Below, piece by piece: positions 39,181-49,061 of a DNA stretch of 64,000 bases. A program made the translations under genes and the position numbers. The first letter of the stretch is position 1. Every line of letters starts with the position of its first letter. The notes beneath the pieces are model-generated. The model was not told the origin of the DNA and ran no database searches. It saw only the letters and a list, made by a program, of their open reading frames with translations. Source of the stretch: Arthonia radiata (taxonomy: Eukaryota; Ascomycota; Arthoniomycetes; Arthoniales; Arthoniaceae); assembly GCA_002989075.1 (NCBI GenBank), contig PSQN01000012.1, positions 1,748,480 through 1,812,479 on the forward strand, read 5' to 3'.

Positions 39181-40900
39181 GGTCTGTATACTTTATGCTT
39201 AGACGGCTGTACCTAGCGTGCTGTTCGTTACGTCTATCAAAAATTTCTAGCTGCCGGGCTATTCGCCTCCGCCCCTAGCTTTAATATTGAATGTAACCCA
39301 ATTTACTCTCTGCTTCCCACTCCTCTAGTCCTTACGGCCAAAGTCTTTCTGTACCACAATAACGGTAGCGTGCCTACTACTTTAGTTACGTTCGGTAGAG
39401 CAAGTAAGAAATGTACGGGTACTTCGTTTAACTAGAGCTTTCGGTACGCCTTCCGTTAAAATAGCCTTATTGCTGCTATCCTCTATTAAAGAGTATATTT
39501 ACATAAGATTAGGAGTAAAGATTAGAAATACCTTAATACTACAAGCAAACCTTTTGTAAATTAATAAGTTAAAGTTATAGACAGCAGAGCCCGCTACAAT
39601 AATAGAAGAGAAAATAGAGGTACAAATATAGGCGGAAATATTGTACTTAGTTGCGTAATAAAAAGGTAGGGGCGCCTATAAATATAGCTACTGCTAGCTT
39701 AAGACTACTTAATTTAGCAAGCTAAGAGAAGTCTAGTAACTATAGAATCTCTAAGTAACAGCGGTACAACAGTCTATACTAACGACTTAGCATCTAGGCG
39801 TCTTAATAGGATATAAAAACATTAGCTATTCTTATAGAGCTACTTCTTAGCCGTTAGTTTTATATAATTGATAGAAACCTATTATTCTTTACTCTAATTA
39901 GCCTATATCGACTACTAATTTCTATTGTATAATATAACTTGTAATAGACTTAACCGGCGCAAGATACTACTTAAAGACTAATGTTCTCCTATCTTATTTC
40001 TAAGTTATAGACAACTACTTTAGAAAAATCTGATTAGATTCTAGCTTTTCTAACCTTTTAAACAAAGTAAATATATTGTAGAAACTAGTAAATTGCCCTT
40101 CTCTTTGCTAAATATTCCCTAGACTAATTAATTTTACGCCCGGAGCCAACATATCTTATTAAGATAAGACCAAAGCTTGCTTATTTAAAACAAAAAATTA
40201 TAAACTCCTTAAGACAACACTTATTAATAGGTATACAATTTATAATACCGAAAGCCTATAGTATTGAATAAACGAGGCTAAAAAATAGGCGGTTGTAGCG
40301 GAAGTAAGCAAGTATCTAGAAAGCGTCTAGAACATAAAGCATTATATAATATTACGCGCAGCAAGAGAATTAGAGCCGCTATAGAACGATCTTATATAAG
40401 ATAACCTAATACCGATCTATAGTTTTCTAGAAAAGGTACTTTGCCGCTATATCGATAACCTAGCTATTATATCTTAGACTTTACCGAAGTTTAAAAAACT
40501 TAAGACTGTCGAATCACTACATTAACGTATCTTAATATACATTCTAGCAATATTCTATTGAACTCTAAGAATAGGCGCCTAATAGCTATTATCGATTAGA
40601 AGACAGCCGGTTTCTACTTCCGGTAGTTTTAAGCGCTAGATATACTTATATATAATCCTAGCGATAGATTTTTAAGACAACTATGCGACACAGTACTCTT
40701 ACAAAATCTTACTGACATATAGACACTTTCTAAGGTTGAAAGGCTATTTAAAGTACTATATTAATTTACTATTTCTTACTTTAATCTAAAAGATCGAGCT
40801 AAAAGGCGGAAGAAAGCCTAGAGCTCCGTAATAGAGCTTATTAGATCGCCTATAGACTCGAGTACTTTATGCTTTAATTACAATTAACTCGTAAGACAGT
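39181..40900 (+). pseudogene. Degenerate coding region in two frames, unknown family
   Basis: From 39181 one frame reads GLYTLCLDGCT, FLAAGLFASAPSFNIECNP, LLPTPLVLTAKVFLYHNNGS and TTLVTFGRASKKCTGTSFN with few stops up to about 39545. The next frame then takes over to about 40900, with KGRGAYKYSYC, HLGVLIGYKNISYSYRA, LRAARELEPL.NDLI, IPIYSFLEKVLCRYIDNLAI and LPKFKKLKTVESLH. The switch suggests an intron or indel. RIP is light in 39.2-39.45 kb. No match to the retrotransposons here, and no family recognised. Confidence 0.48.
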
Positions 40901-41597
40901 CTAAACCTAGACCTAGACATTAAGACTAGGAGGAAGACTAAACATAGGGGCACGAAGATTCTAGAATAAATTCATTACTATAAATATTCTATTAATATAG
41001 CTAGTAGATAATTGTTCGTGTAGTATAAATAGGAGAACTAATTTATATTCCTGTACTAAGTATATTAAAGACTCTATCCTTGAAACAGATCTTTGCCTTC
41101 TAAGTTAACAATATATTTTAACGTCTAGTAAGGGTTTAGTGCTATTAGTATTTATCTGTACGTAACAAGTTGCTTTTAGAATTTTACTAAAGTAAGAATA
41201 TTAATAATTACCTAGGGACCTTATTAAATCTCCTACCTTCTTCTTAGTCTGCTTATTCTTTTTGTTATTGTACTACTTAGGCGGATCTAAAGATATTAAC
41301 CCTAGGAAGTTTAGACTAGAGACAGTAATTAATATAGCTTTGCTACAGCCTTATTATTCGCAGATATCTGTTTTGTTGCTAGTTAGGTCAGCGTGTCTAT
41401 CTTTGCAGTATAGTATCTTATTAGTGACAACGTGAAAGTTTTCTTGTTTGAGTTTCGTCTTATTGGGATCCGGATGTTCTTCAGCGTTGTTAACCGAGGA
41501 ATCGATGTGGAGATGGTAATAGGTCAGTGGTCCGATTCTTATATTTTGCGCATATCTAAGTTATTACGTTAGGTAAGGCCACCTAAGTACGTAGCAC

Positions 41598-41867
41598 ATG
41601 CCAGTCTTAAACCCCTCAACTCTGTACGGTCATGTGCTGACCGAGGTCGCAGTGGCCTCTCAAACTATGAGTCCTACCAGCGATACCGCGCCACCCGAAG
41701 CAAGCGACACGAACGAATGCCACACTTGCGACTCGACCTGCTCTCTACAATACATTGACGAAGACGCTTACTGTGACTGCATTCCTGATCTTACAGAAGA
41801 GGTCGATGACGATCCCTCGAGTACCGCGACACAGTGTTTTGCTACGCCACTCGAGACATATCATTAG
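41598..41867 (+). CDS. Possible small acidic Cys-containing protein (doubtful)
   Basis: An 89-codon frame from ATG to TAG within the GC-normal island. The product is acidic with clustered Cys (ECHTCDSTC, then YCDC) and an EEVDDDPSS stretch. No signal peptide and no family recognised. It lies about 670 bp beyond the 3' end of the minus-strand gene at 42541. Overlapping frames on both strands after 41745 are open for a similar length, so chance is a serious alternative. It could also be an exon of a truncated gene. Confidence 0.22.
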   Translation: MPVLNPSTLYGHVLTEVAVASQTMSPTSDTAPPEASDTNECHTCDSTCSLQYIDEDAYCDCIPDLTEEVDDDPSSTATQCFATPLETYH

Positions 41868-42540
41868 AAGCTTTTGGCGGGATGGTCGGGGGAAGAATCT
41901 GACGCGCAAATCACGAGAGAACGGGAGTTTGGTCAAGATGGCTGGAACCCACGGTCCGTTCATGAATGCTAGATCGTCAGGCTTGCGCAGCTCAAGTATC
42001 GTTTTGCCAATGTCATTGCGATTCATAATTAATGACTCTTCGCATTCTCGCCCTGGTGCGACGTAGATCTCTGACCTGCCGCTGTTTTCTGCAATCCGCA
42101 GGCATTCTCATCTTGGCGTTGCCCTCATGACCCTCCAGGAGCTCGGCCATCGATCACGGTGACATACATCCACTGACCTCTCGCTGCCCCTTGCCCATCT
42201 CCGAAGTTAAGATTCCTGACCCGGCAGGCTGTTTTCCTCCTCCAACCGAACCACAACATTCAAGTGGTTGCATTGGTCGGTGTAGTAAGTTCCCCGTTGA
42301 GCAGCCAAACCTTTCTACACGATGACATGTTCATGGCGACATCATTCCATCTGCAACAGAGCTAGCGCACCCCCGTGGGGACAAAGCTCGGACTCGAGTC
42401 CCCGAATCGTACGGGGAGGTCAGACGAGCCGTCGCTGTAATTGTGAAGCTGTTGCAGGTCAGCTTCGAGTGGCGCACTATGCCATGCACAAGACACGCAG
42501 AAGAGCTGTGAGATGCATGCAGTGCCTTCGGCACACCAGA

Positions 42541-43236
42541 CTATTTGAGGAGCTTCTCTCTGTCGAGCTTGTGGGTGCGCTTCTCCCACTGTGATTGACT
42601 GACGATGTTGCCCGCGTCATTGCACGCGACGATATCATCATGAACCTTTTCTTGCTCTTCGCCCAGCCCACTCGCGACTTTCTTCAGCTCAGCCTTGTTC
42701 ATGTAGCGATAGGAATACAGAATCAGCGGCGCGACGTAGTTCACCCACTCCTCCCGACCTTTATCGTCCGCCTTGGGGGACAGATACATGGTGAAGAGCC
42801 CATCAAGCAGCTGTATCCTTGTGGGCAAGAGAGGATAGCTAGTATCTGCCGAGAAGCTGGGCATCTTATACCGATATTGATCCGCGCGAAGCAATATGAA
42901 GAGTCGATTCGATGCACCGAGGACTTTTGCTTTCGAGTGGGGATTGACCAGAGATGTGCTATGTGATGCGGGCCACGGCATCCAGTACCGCTCGGAGGTG
43001 ACGTCCCTAACAGACTTCCAGCCGGCTCCCTCGAGCACGTCTGCGGCGGCCTTGATGTCTGTTACGAGGAGCCAGACGTCGAAAGGATGGGTGTCTACTC
43101 CTTGTCGCTGGAGAGCATCTTGCATCCACAGACACGATGGAATGCTGGCTTGGGCCAGGATGCGCGAAGCCTCATATCTGGTTTCATCGATCTTGACTGG
43201 CTGAGTCTTGGCTTTTGAAAGGTTGAAGAGCGGCAT
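42541..43236 (-). CDS. Conserved fungal protein, degenerate nucleotidyltransferase-like fold
   Basis: A single-exon 231-residue protein beginning MPLFNLSKAK and ending with TAG at 42541. An in-frame stop lies about 30 bp upstream of the ATG, so the start is constrained. Residues about 32-70 (SIPSCLWMQDALQRQGV, then PFDVWLLVTDIKAAADVLEG) resemble a class of small fungal proteins with a nucleotidyltransferase-like fold, in which a 'W..DAL...GV.T..FD..LLV.D...A...L...GW' block corresponds to the GG...DxD region. Only one Asp of the DxD pair is seen and the GG pair is replaced (MQ), so catalysis is doubtful. The rest has short hydrophobic segments (LLDGLFTMYL, YVAPLILYSY) and a basic C-terminus. 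It is divergent from the gene at 44723. Function unknown; the fold is inferred. Confidence 0.75.
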   Translation of the reverse strand: MPLFNLSKAKTQPVKIDETRYEASRILAQASIPSCLWMQDALQRQGVDTHPFDVWLLVTDIKAAADVLEGAGWKSVRDVTSERYWMPWPASHSTSLVNPHSKAKVLGASNRLFILLRADQYRYKMPSFSADTSYPLLPTRIQLLDGLFTMYLSPKADDKGREEWVNYVAPLILYSYRYMNKAELKKVASGLGEEQEKVHDDIVACNDAGNIVSQSQWEKRTHKLDREKLLK

Positions 43237-44722
43237 TGACAGGCGAACGATGGAGCGCGGCGATCTTTACTTTTGCGTTATTCAAATCCAACGATGAGGT
43301 GCATAGGCGCTTGATCGGGGCTAGGAAACAATCTACGTATGAAGGGAGTGCGTAGTCAACTTGAGTCAGGAAGTACGAGGTTGGCGACAGGATGGGCTTC
43401 GACCCCATGGACAAAAGGGTCTGTCGTCGCATCTGTGATTGTGCTAGTCTGGCTTCATCCAGCGCCACTGATGCTATGCATCGCAAACACTCGTCCCGCG
43501 CCGCGGAGGGCCGTACTCAGGATCGTCAGCGCTACGGTGAGTCACGCCAATAGCGAAGAGAGACGCTCAAACACGGTCAGAATGTGTCCTGGCTGCCTTT
43601 ATGGGTCGATGCAGCCCGCGCCGTACCAAGGGAGAGTCGAGAAGATAGAGGATGCCGCGGGATTAAGGTGATCTAATTTGGTCGATACGGCCATGGGAAG
43701 GAGCGAAAGGGGGATGACTACCCAACGATAAATATCGTCCCGACCCCCGCCCGCCACCACATATCGTCCGTCAATCATTCGTGGGCATCCCCCCTGGCAA
43801 GGTCAAAATGCCAATCTTCAGCGAAGAACTGTGTACGTTGCAAATTGTTGCGTGCTGGCAGATGGCAATAGTAACGCCCGTTGACACGATTGCCCCGCCT
43901 GTCTACCTCGCGCGACCCGTTGCGCCCGTGATCATCAGTTATGATCGACTAAAACACAGAAAGCCCCTGTTCGACTCGACCATCGTCCCTCCAGCGCCTT
44001 CTCCTGGATGCTACCTCTGACCTTTGGGTTTCGGTTAGGCGTGCAGCCCCATTGAGACATGTTACTGATGCCCTCCGTTTGCGGATCGGGCATGCACGTG
44101 TCAGGTTTGATACGACCTTTCCCGGTGACATAGATTCCATTCGCGGACTCTGACATTGGCCATGACGCTTTCGCTCCCGTGGCATCTCCTCCTGCTGTCA
44201 CGAAGCATAATGTGTCTCGCTTGCGGTGCTTGTGTTCCTTCTGTTGAAGCCAACGTAGCGCGTTAGGAGGCCATGGGATTACTGCCGAGACGCGAGACCG
44301 ATGCCAGTCCGAACGCAGTAGGGGAACACACCTCACTCTTTTCGACCTGTGCACATCTCTGCAGACAGGTGTCAATCTATGTGCAGATCCTGATTGCATT
44401 GGACGTTTCACTGTGGGATCCTCACTCTCATGTCACCAATCAAAATCGATGGCGCTTGGGTGTGCTACACCATGGTTAGTTGCCGATACGCATAGGCACC
44501 AGGCGGCATGCAGAGTACATGCGTAGATCGTGGACACGTGTAGCTTGCTTTACACTTTGAGAACAGATCTACACCAGGAGCGTGGGCATCGGATTCTCTG
44601 GCATACTTTAAAGACCGTTCCCTGTAACATGGCTTGCTCGCTCGTCTCAGTCCATATCATCTTTCCCCCACCTGTCTCTTGTAAAATCTCTCCAAAAGCA
44701 TCCGTACAAGCAGACGCGCAAG
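43237..44722. promoter_or_regulatory. Divergent intergenic region between the two island genes
   Basis: About 1.5 kb separates two head-to-head genes and presumably holds both promoters. A pyrimidine-rich stretch at about 44636-44690 directly upstream of the 44723 ATG resembles the CT-rich core promoters of filamentous fungi. Several open frames exist (longest 43935-44411, minus, 158 codons), but none has a recognisable motif, so I leave them uncalled. Confidence 0.45.
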
Positions 44723-45940
44723 ATGTCAGGAGACAAGAGAGGCTTGAGCAATTTCCTTGACAAGTTCAAGATTCCAAGCAAATCTCACAAGACCGTCCGC
44801 AGAGAGGCAGAAGCTGAAGCTCAAAAGCAAGAGCAAGCAGGACAGCCCGAGGGATCGGGCGGTCCAAAAGCCGGGAAGGCGAAGAAGCAGTATGACAAGC
44901 CGTTGAAAATGAGCAAAGAGCCTTTGACGCCACAGTCCATATACTCAATCATCGAGAACATAAAAAACGTGAAGGGTATCGAGTATTGTGCCATTGGTGG
45001 CCTGGCGTACGCGCTGAGAGGTTCTGGTCGCGGTACCGCAGATTTTGACATCTGGTGAGTCCATTGTCGTTTTGAACCTCCCGCTGAGTGCTTCGACGGC
45101 GCTGCACAACTATCTGACCGAGTCTCGCTCCGACAACCGACGCTATGGCGACCCGCGTAGCTGGTTCGTGGCTCACAGACTCTCTTGTTGGCCTGCTTTG
45201 TCCCTTTATACACCTGTGCGATTGCATTTGCTCGGGAGTGTCGAGCTACCTGGACGAGATTGGCAGAGTCATTGTCGATGAGGAACGTGAGCTGACTTTA
45301 CGCGTGTACAGGGTTCGAAAACAGGACAAAAAGAAAGTGAAGGAGGCGCTCGGGCAGGTTCGCGGCTTCAAAAACCTCATCTTTGGCAACCGTGATGATC
45401 CTTTCGTTTTCTTCAGAAAACACGATGGCGTCGAGAACCACAACGTCGACGTCTGCATTTGCACCGACTTTGCGGCAGACTTTCCTGATCTCGACATTGC
45501 GACAATGACGGAAAAGGACGGCGATGGAGTCAACCTCCCTCTGGTATGTCCATCCCTGCCGCCACAATTCCGATGTACAGATTCTTGCCCCAAACCTCAC
45601 GCGGTCCCCAGATCGCGTTTCGCCCGCTGACTCTTCTCAACAACAACAGCCTCAGATCGCTTTGGCGATGAAAGTTCTCGCCTGGGTGCAACATTATACA
45701 CAGCATAAAAAGCACAAAGATGCGCACGCCTACTTGAAGATGCAGAACGATGCTTCGGATATCGCCTACGGTATTGGCCTGATCATCAAAGAGAAGCAGA
45801 AGCAAGGACAGAATTGGAAGCTTTGGCCAAAGCTCAAAGAGTATTGCACGCAGGACTTCTTTGACCGATTTGAAGAGGAGGATTCCGACAAGACGAAGGC
45901 AAAGAAGTTTGCAGAAATCGGTCTTCCAGCTAAAAGATAG
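44723..45940 (+). CDS. Nucleotidyltransferase-fold protein, three exons
   Basis: Exon 1 is 44723-45054, exon 2 ends at 45543, and exon 3 is 45650-45940 (stop TAG). Residues 1-70 are a charged Lys/Glu/Gln/Gly-rich leader. Residues about 88-111 (EYCAIGGLAYALRGSGRG then TADFDIW) fit the nucleotidyltransferase GG...DxD signature, with GG at 92-93 and DFD at 107-109. Exon 2 carries KNLIFGNRDDPFVFFRKHDG and then NVDVCICTDF, where the Asp of VDV fits the third acidic residue; NLPL closes the exon. Exon 3 is a helical C-terminus (QIALAMKVLAWVQHYTQHKK). Intron 2 (45544-45649) has GTATGT, GCTGAC branch site and CAG. Intron 1 starts GTGAGT at 45055; acceptors at 45122 and 45245 both keep frame, and I cannot choose. 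Start: A at -3, CT-rich leader. Substrate unknown. Confidence 0.8.
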
Positions 45941-46889
45941 ACGGATCAGCTCTGCGATCATGACTTTGCTGGTCTCGCGCACGACGTGCAACAAACGCAC
46001 GTGAGCGTGTGTCATCTGGTGCTGATGATCATACACGCCGTTTCTAGAACGGTGGAATTCAAGAGTGCATTTCACAAGGCATCCGTCGTCCAAAAGGGTT
46101 TCAAACGAATCGGAGCTGTCGTGGCGGTCATTAAGATCGCAGTGCACCACCTTCCCAGCGTCAATTCGTAAGATGCGGGCGGTGGAGATGGAGATTGCGC
46201 CTAGAAGGTACGCGATGATCTCGAGGAATAGCTCGGCCTTGCTCGAGGTCGCCATGGTAACACTAAAGGGCTTCGCATTAATGTCCACCCAGAATTTGAT
46301 ATCTTTGAAGAACTTACAGATTAGTTGGGAGACACCGTCGATGTGCGCTCGCTTCTTGATAATTATCTCTCAACGTAGAGTGTGGAGAACGACAGTCAGA
46401 GGAGATGTAGAGTGGAAGTAGAAGTTGGTCTTCGAGGATGCTGTTGACAAGCCGCAACTGACACGATCACCTCACGTCGCACTCGTCATCAGAAACCAAA
46501 TGTGGGAGCTCTAGCCGAAACCCGTAGTAATTTCAACGTGGGATGGGTGTTCCAGTTCAAGCTTGTTCATCTTTACGTGACATGGCTTTGCTTCATACGT
46601 GACTAGCTATCGGGATCATGTCATACAAAGCAGAGCTGCTTTTGGTGGTTTGGATACTACCACAGGATTTACTGCCTGGTGATCAGATCTAGAACGGTTG
46701 AAAAGTGTTGAAGAAATGAAAAAAAGAAAGACTTCCATGTACATGATGTTTGTAGACGTCAGCGCGCAATCACATCACCATCTTGTTCGAAGCCGGATAA
46801 GCTGTCGTATGCTATTTTAATGCTAGCTGAACTAATCGAACTCGTACAGGTTTGTGTTCTTTTCCTATAAGCTTCTACGTTTGCTCTAG
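45941..46889. other. 3' flank of the NTase gene to the NLR remnant
   Basis: GC-normal sequence without a supported gene. A minus-strand frame (46288-45530, 252 codons) crosses this flank and runs antisense over exon 3 of the 44723 gene. Its non-overlapping part begins with a hydrophobic FLEIIAYLLGAISIS stretch, but nothing else supports it. Composition turns AT-rich at about 46.85 kb. Confidence 0.4.
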
Positions 46890-48463
46890 CTAAACGCACA
46901 TTTAGGAGAAACCTTTCGTTCTGTAACTCGTACAAGATACTAGACGGATTCTAAAACGACACTACAATGTTATTATAACGTTACCCTTACAGGCATATAT
47001 TTGCGCAATAGTCTTTAGCCCAGAGAAAAGCCTAATTAGAAGGTTTAATAAGAGTAAAAAGCCTTTATAGTTAAATTAATTCTCTAAAGGCGAGGAGAAC
47101 TAGAATACTCTTTCTTAGACGTTAACCGGTCACTTAGGCTCGGTCTACGCCGTTACCTTCTCGCCTAACGGCAAGCAGGTTGCATTAGAATCTAGTAACG
47201 AGACAATTAAGCTATAAAATACGGCAACAAGCAAGAAGCTAAAGACGCTAACTAGTTACTTAAACTAAGTCTATGCTGTTGCCTTCTCGTCCGATAGTAA
47301 GTAGGTTGCATTAGAATTTTATAATACAACAATTAAGCTATAAAATACGGTAATAGATAAAAAGCTAAAGACGCTAATCGATTACTACGACTCGGTCTAT
47401 GTTATCGCTTTCTCGCTTAATAGTAAGTAAATTACGTTAAAATCTAATAATAAGATTATTAAGCTATAAAATATAGCGATGGATAAGAAGCTAAAAACGC
47501 TAATTAGTTACTTAAACTTAATTTTTGCTGTTGTCTTCTTGCCTAATAGCAAGTAGATTACGTTAAGATCTTATAATAAGATAGTTAAGCTATAAAATAT
47601 AGCAACGAGTAAAGAGCTAAAGACGCTAATTAGTTACTTATACTCGATTTACGCTATTATCTTCTTGTCTAACGGCAAGTAGATTGCGTTAGAATCTAGT
47701 AATAAGATAATTAAGCTATAAGATATAACAACAAATAAGAAGCTAAAGACACTAACCGGTTACTTAAACTAGATCTATGCTATTACCTTCTCGTCTAATA
47801 GTAAGTAGGTCGCGTTAGAATCTTATAACACAACAATTAAGCTATAAAATATAGTAACGGATAAGAAGCTAAAAACGCTAATTAGTTACTATAGCTTAGT
47901 CTACGCTATTACCTTCTTATTTAATAGTAAGTAAATTGCATTAGAATCTAATAATAAGATAATTAAGCTATAAAATACAGTAATAGATAAGAAGCTAAAG
48001 ACGCTAACCGATTACTTAGACTTAGTCTTTATTGTCGTCTTCTTACCTAATAATAAGTAGATTGCATTAAAATCTAAAAATAAGATAATTAAGCTATAAA
48101 ATATAGCAATAGATAAAGAGCTAAAGACGCTAACCGGTTACTTAGACTAGATCCCTGCTATTACCTTCTTACTTGATAGTAAGTAGATTACGTTAAAATC
48201 TTATAATAAAACAATTAAGCTATAAAATACAGCAATAAGTAAAGAGCTAAAAACGCTAACCGGTTATCTAAACTAAATCTACGTTATTACCTTTTCGCTT
48301 AATAGTAAGTAGATTGCATTAGAATCTTATAATAAAATAATTAAGCTATAAAGTATAGCAACGGATAAAGAGCTAAAGACGCTAACTAGCTACTTAAACT
48401 AAGTTTATATTGTTGTCTTCTCGTTTAACGGCAAGTAAATTGCGTTAGAATCTAGTAATAAGA
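46890..48463 (+). pseudogene. NLR (NACHT/NB-ARC-WD40 type) 3' half, WD40 array, RIP-degraded
   Basis: One frame (codons at 1 modulo 3) runs from about 46.9 kb to 48463 with no frameshift. It first reads the linker that in fungal NACHT-WD40 NLRs precedes the beta-propeller: LVQDTRRILKRHYN, PLQAYICAIVFSPEKSLIRR, then FSKGEEN. WD40 blades follow from 47119 (TLTGHLGSVYAVTFSPNGKQ, ALESSNETIKL, then a TAA where Trp of the 'WD' dipeptide is expected). Ten and a half near-identical 126-bp (42-residue) units follow. Stops fall at Trp and Gln codons, as RIP predicts. The NACHT/NB-ARC and N-terminal effector domains are absent upstream. A Copia LTR cuts the array at 48464; the continuation is at 53492-53349 and 61326 onward. 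Such NLRs (HET-E/HNWD-like) act in non-self recognition. Confidence 0.88.
47119..48463 (+). repeat. 126-bp tandem repeats encoding WD40 blades
   Basis: About 10.7 units with a constant 126-bp period (e.g. repeat landmarks at 47119 and 47245). Units share a conserved core such as AATTAAGCTATAAAATA, and differences are mainly C/T and G/A, so the units were nearly identical before RIP. Confidence 0.9.
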
Positions 48464-48554
48464 TGTTGGAAATTAACCAACTAGCTGGTTAGCCGGAACC
48501 CCCAGGGGCCTAGAGTATTGAACAGGTCCTACTAGCTGTCTCGGCCTAGAATAG
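48464..48554 (+). repeat. Partial Copia LTR (first 91 bp)
   Basis: Begins TGTTGGAAATTAACC directly after the WD40 array, whose last 5 bp are TAAGA. It stops after CTAGAATAG, where a second, complete LTR starts with the same sequence, giving a 91-bp direct duplication of the LTR start. Confidence 0.88.
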
Positions 48555-49061
48555 TGTTGAAAATTAACCAACTAGCTGGTTAGCCGGAACCCCTAGGGGC
48601 CCGGAGTATTGAATAGGTCCTACCAGCTGTCTCGGTCTAGAATAGAACAAGCCTTTTACCTAAAGGGTCGGGTCTAGTAGCCCGAACCTAGGATAAAAAG
48701 AAGCATTGTACGACTTATTCTAGATAGCTGGCCTATAGTCTAAAACAACATAGAATAGACTTAGAGACTAATAGTTTTAGATAGACAGAATTACTGTCTT
48801 ATACAGTAAGTTATAGGTTATCTAGCCTCTATTAAAAGAACAGATATCTAGTAAGTTCTATACGGGCCGCTAGACTTAGATATATAAGCTAGAATCTCTT
48901 TAGAGAATTTTAGCTAACAAGACAGACAATATAACAACAGCTTCTCCTTACTACTAAGTATTGTACCTATATTAAGCCTAAGTATTGCATTAGTCTTAAG
49001 CTAATCTTATCTTTCTACTCTTTGTAGTAGTATTCTTCTTCTTCTCTGTACCTTTTTAACA
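48555..49061 (+). repeat. Copia LTR at inversion breakpoint
   Basis: 507-bp LTR with TGTT...AACA ends. It is followed by ACTCT (49062-49066) and Gypsy-B sequence. Its outer flanks do not match each other, but each matches the flank of another Copia end if 49062-53492 is inverted. Confidence 0.9.

Larger units (their letters stand above)
41450..46850. other. GC-normal island holding the only intact genes
   Basis: Base composition changes sharply near 41.45 kb and again near 46.85 kb. Inside, codons are unbiased, CpG/CpA are not depleted and splice signals are intact; on both sides sequence is TpA-rich and riddled with stops. It contains two well-supported genes (42541-43236 and 44723-45940). 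Sequence at 41.87-42.54 kb shows only short overlapping frames on both strands and no convincing gene. Confidence 0.85.

Noticed and set aside
43935-44411. 158-codon minus-strand frame in the divergent intergenic region
   Set aside because: No motif, no recognisable start context, and overlapping frames of other lengths are open as well. It lies in the probable shared promoter region.
45530-46288. 252-codon minus-strand frame
   Set aside because: Two thirds run antisense over exon 3 and intron 2 of the nucleotidyltransferase-like gene, whose splice sites and motifs are convincing. Nothing in the remaining part is recognisable.
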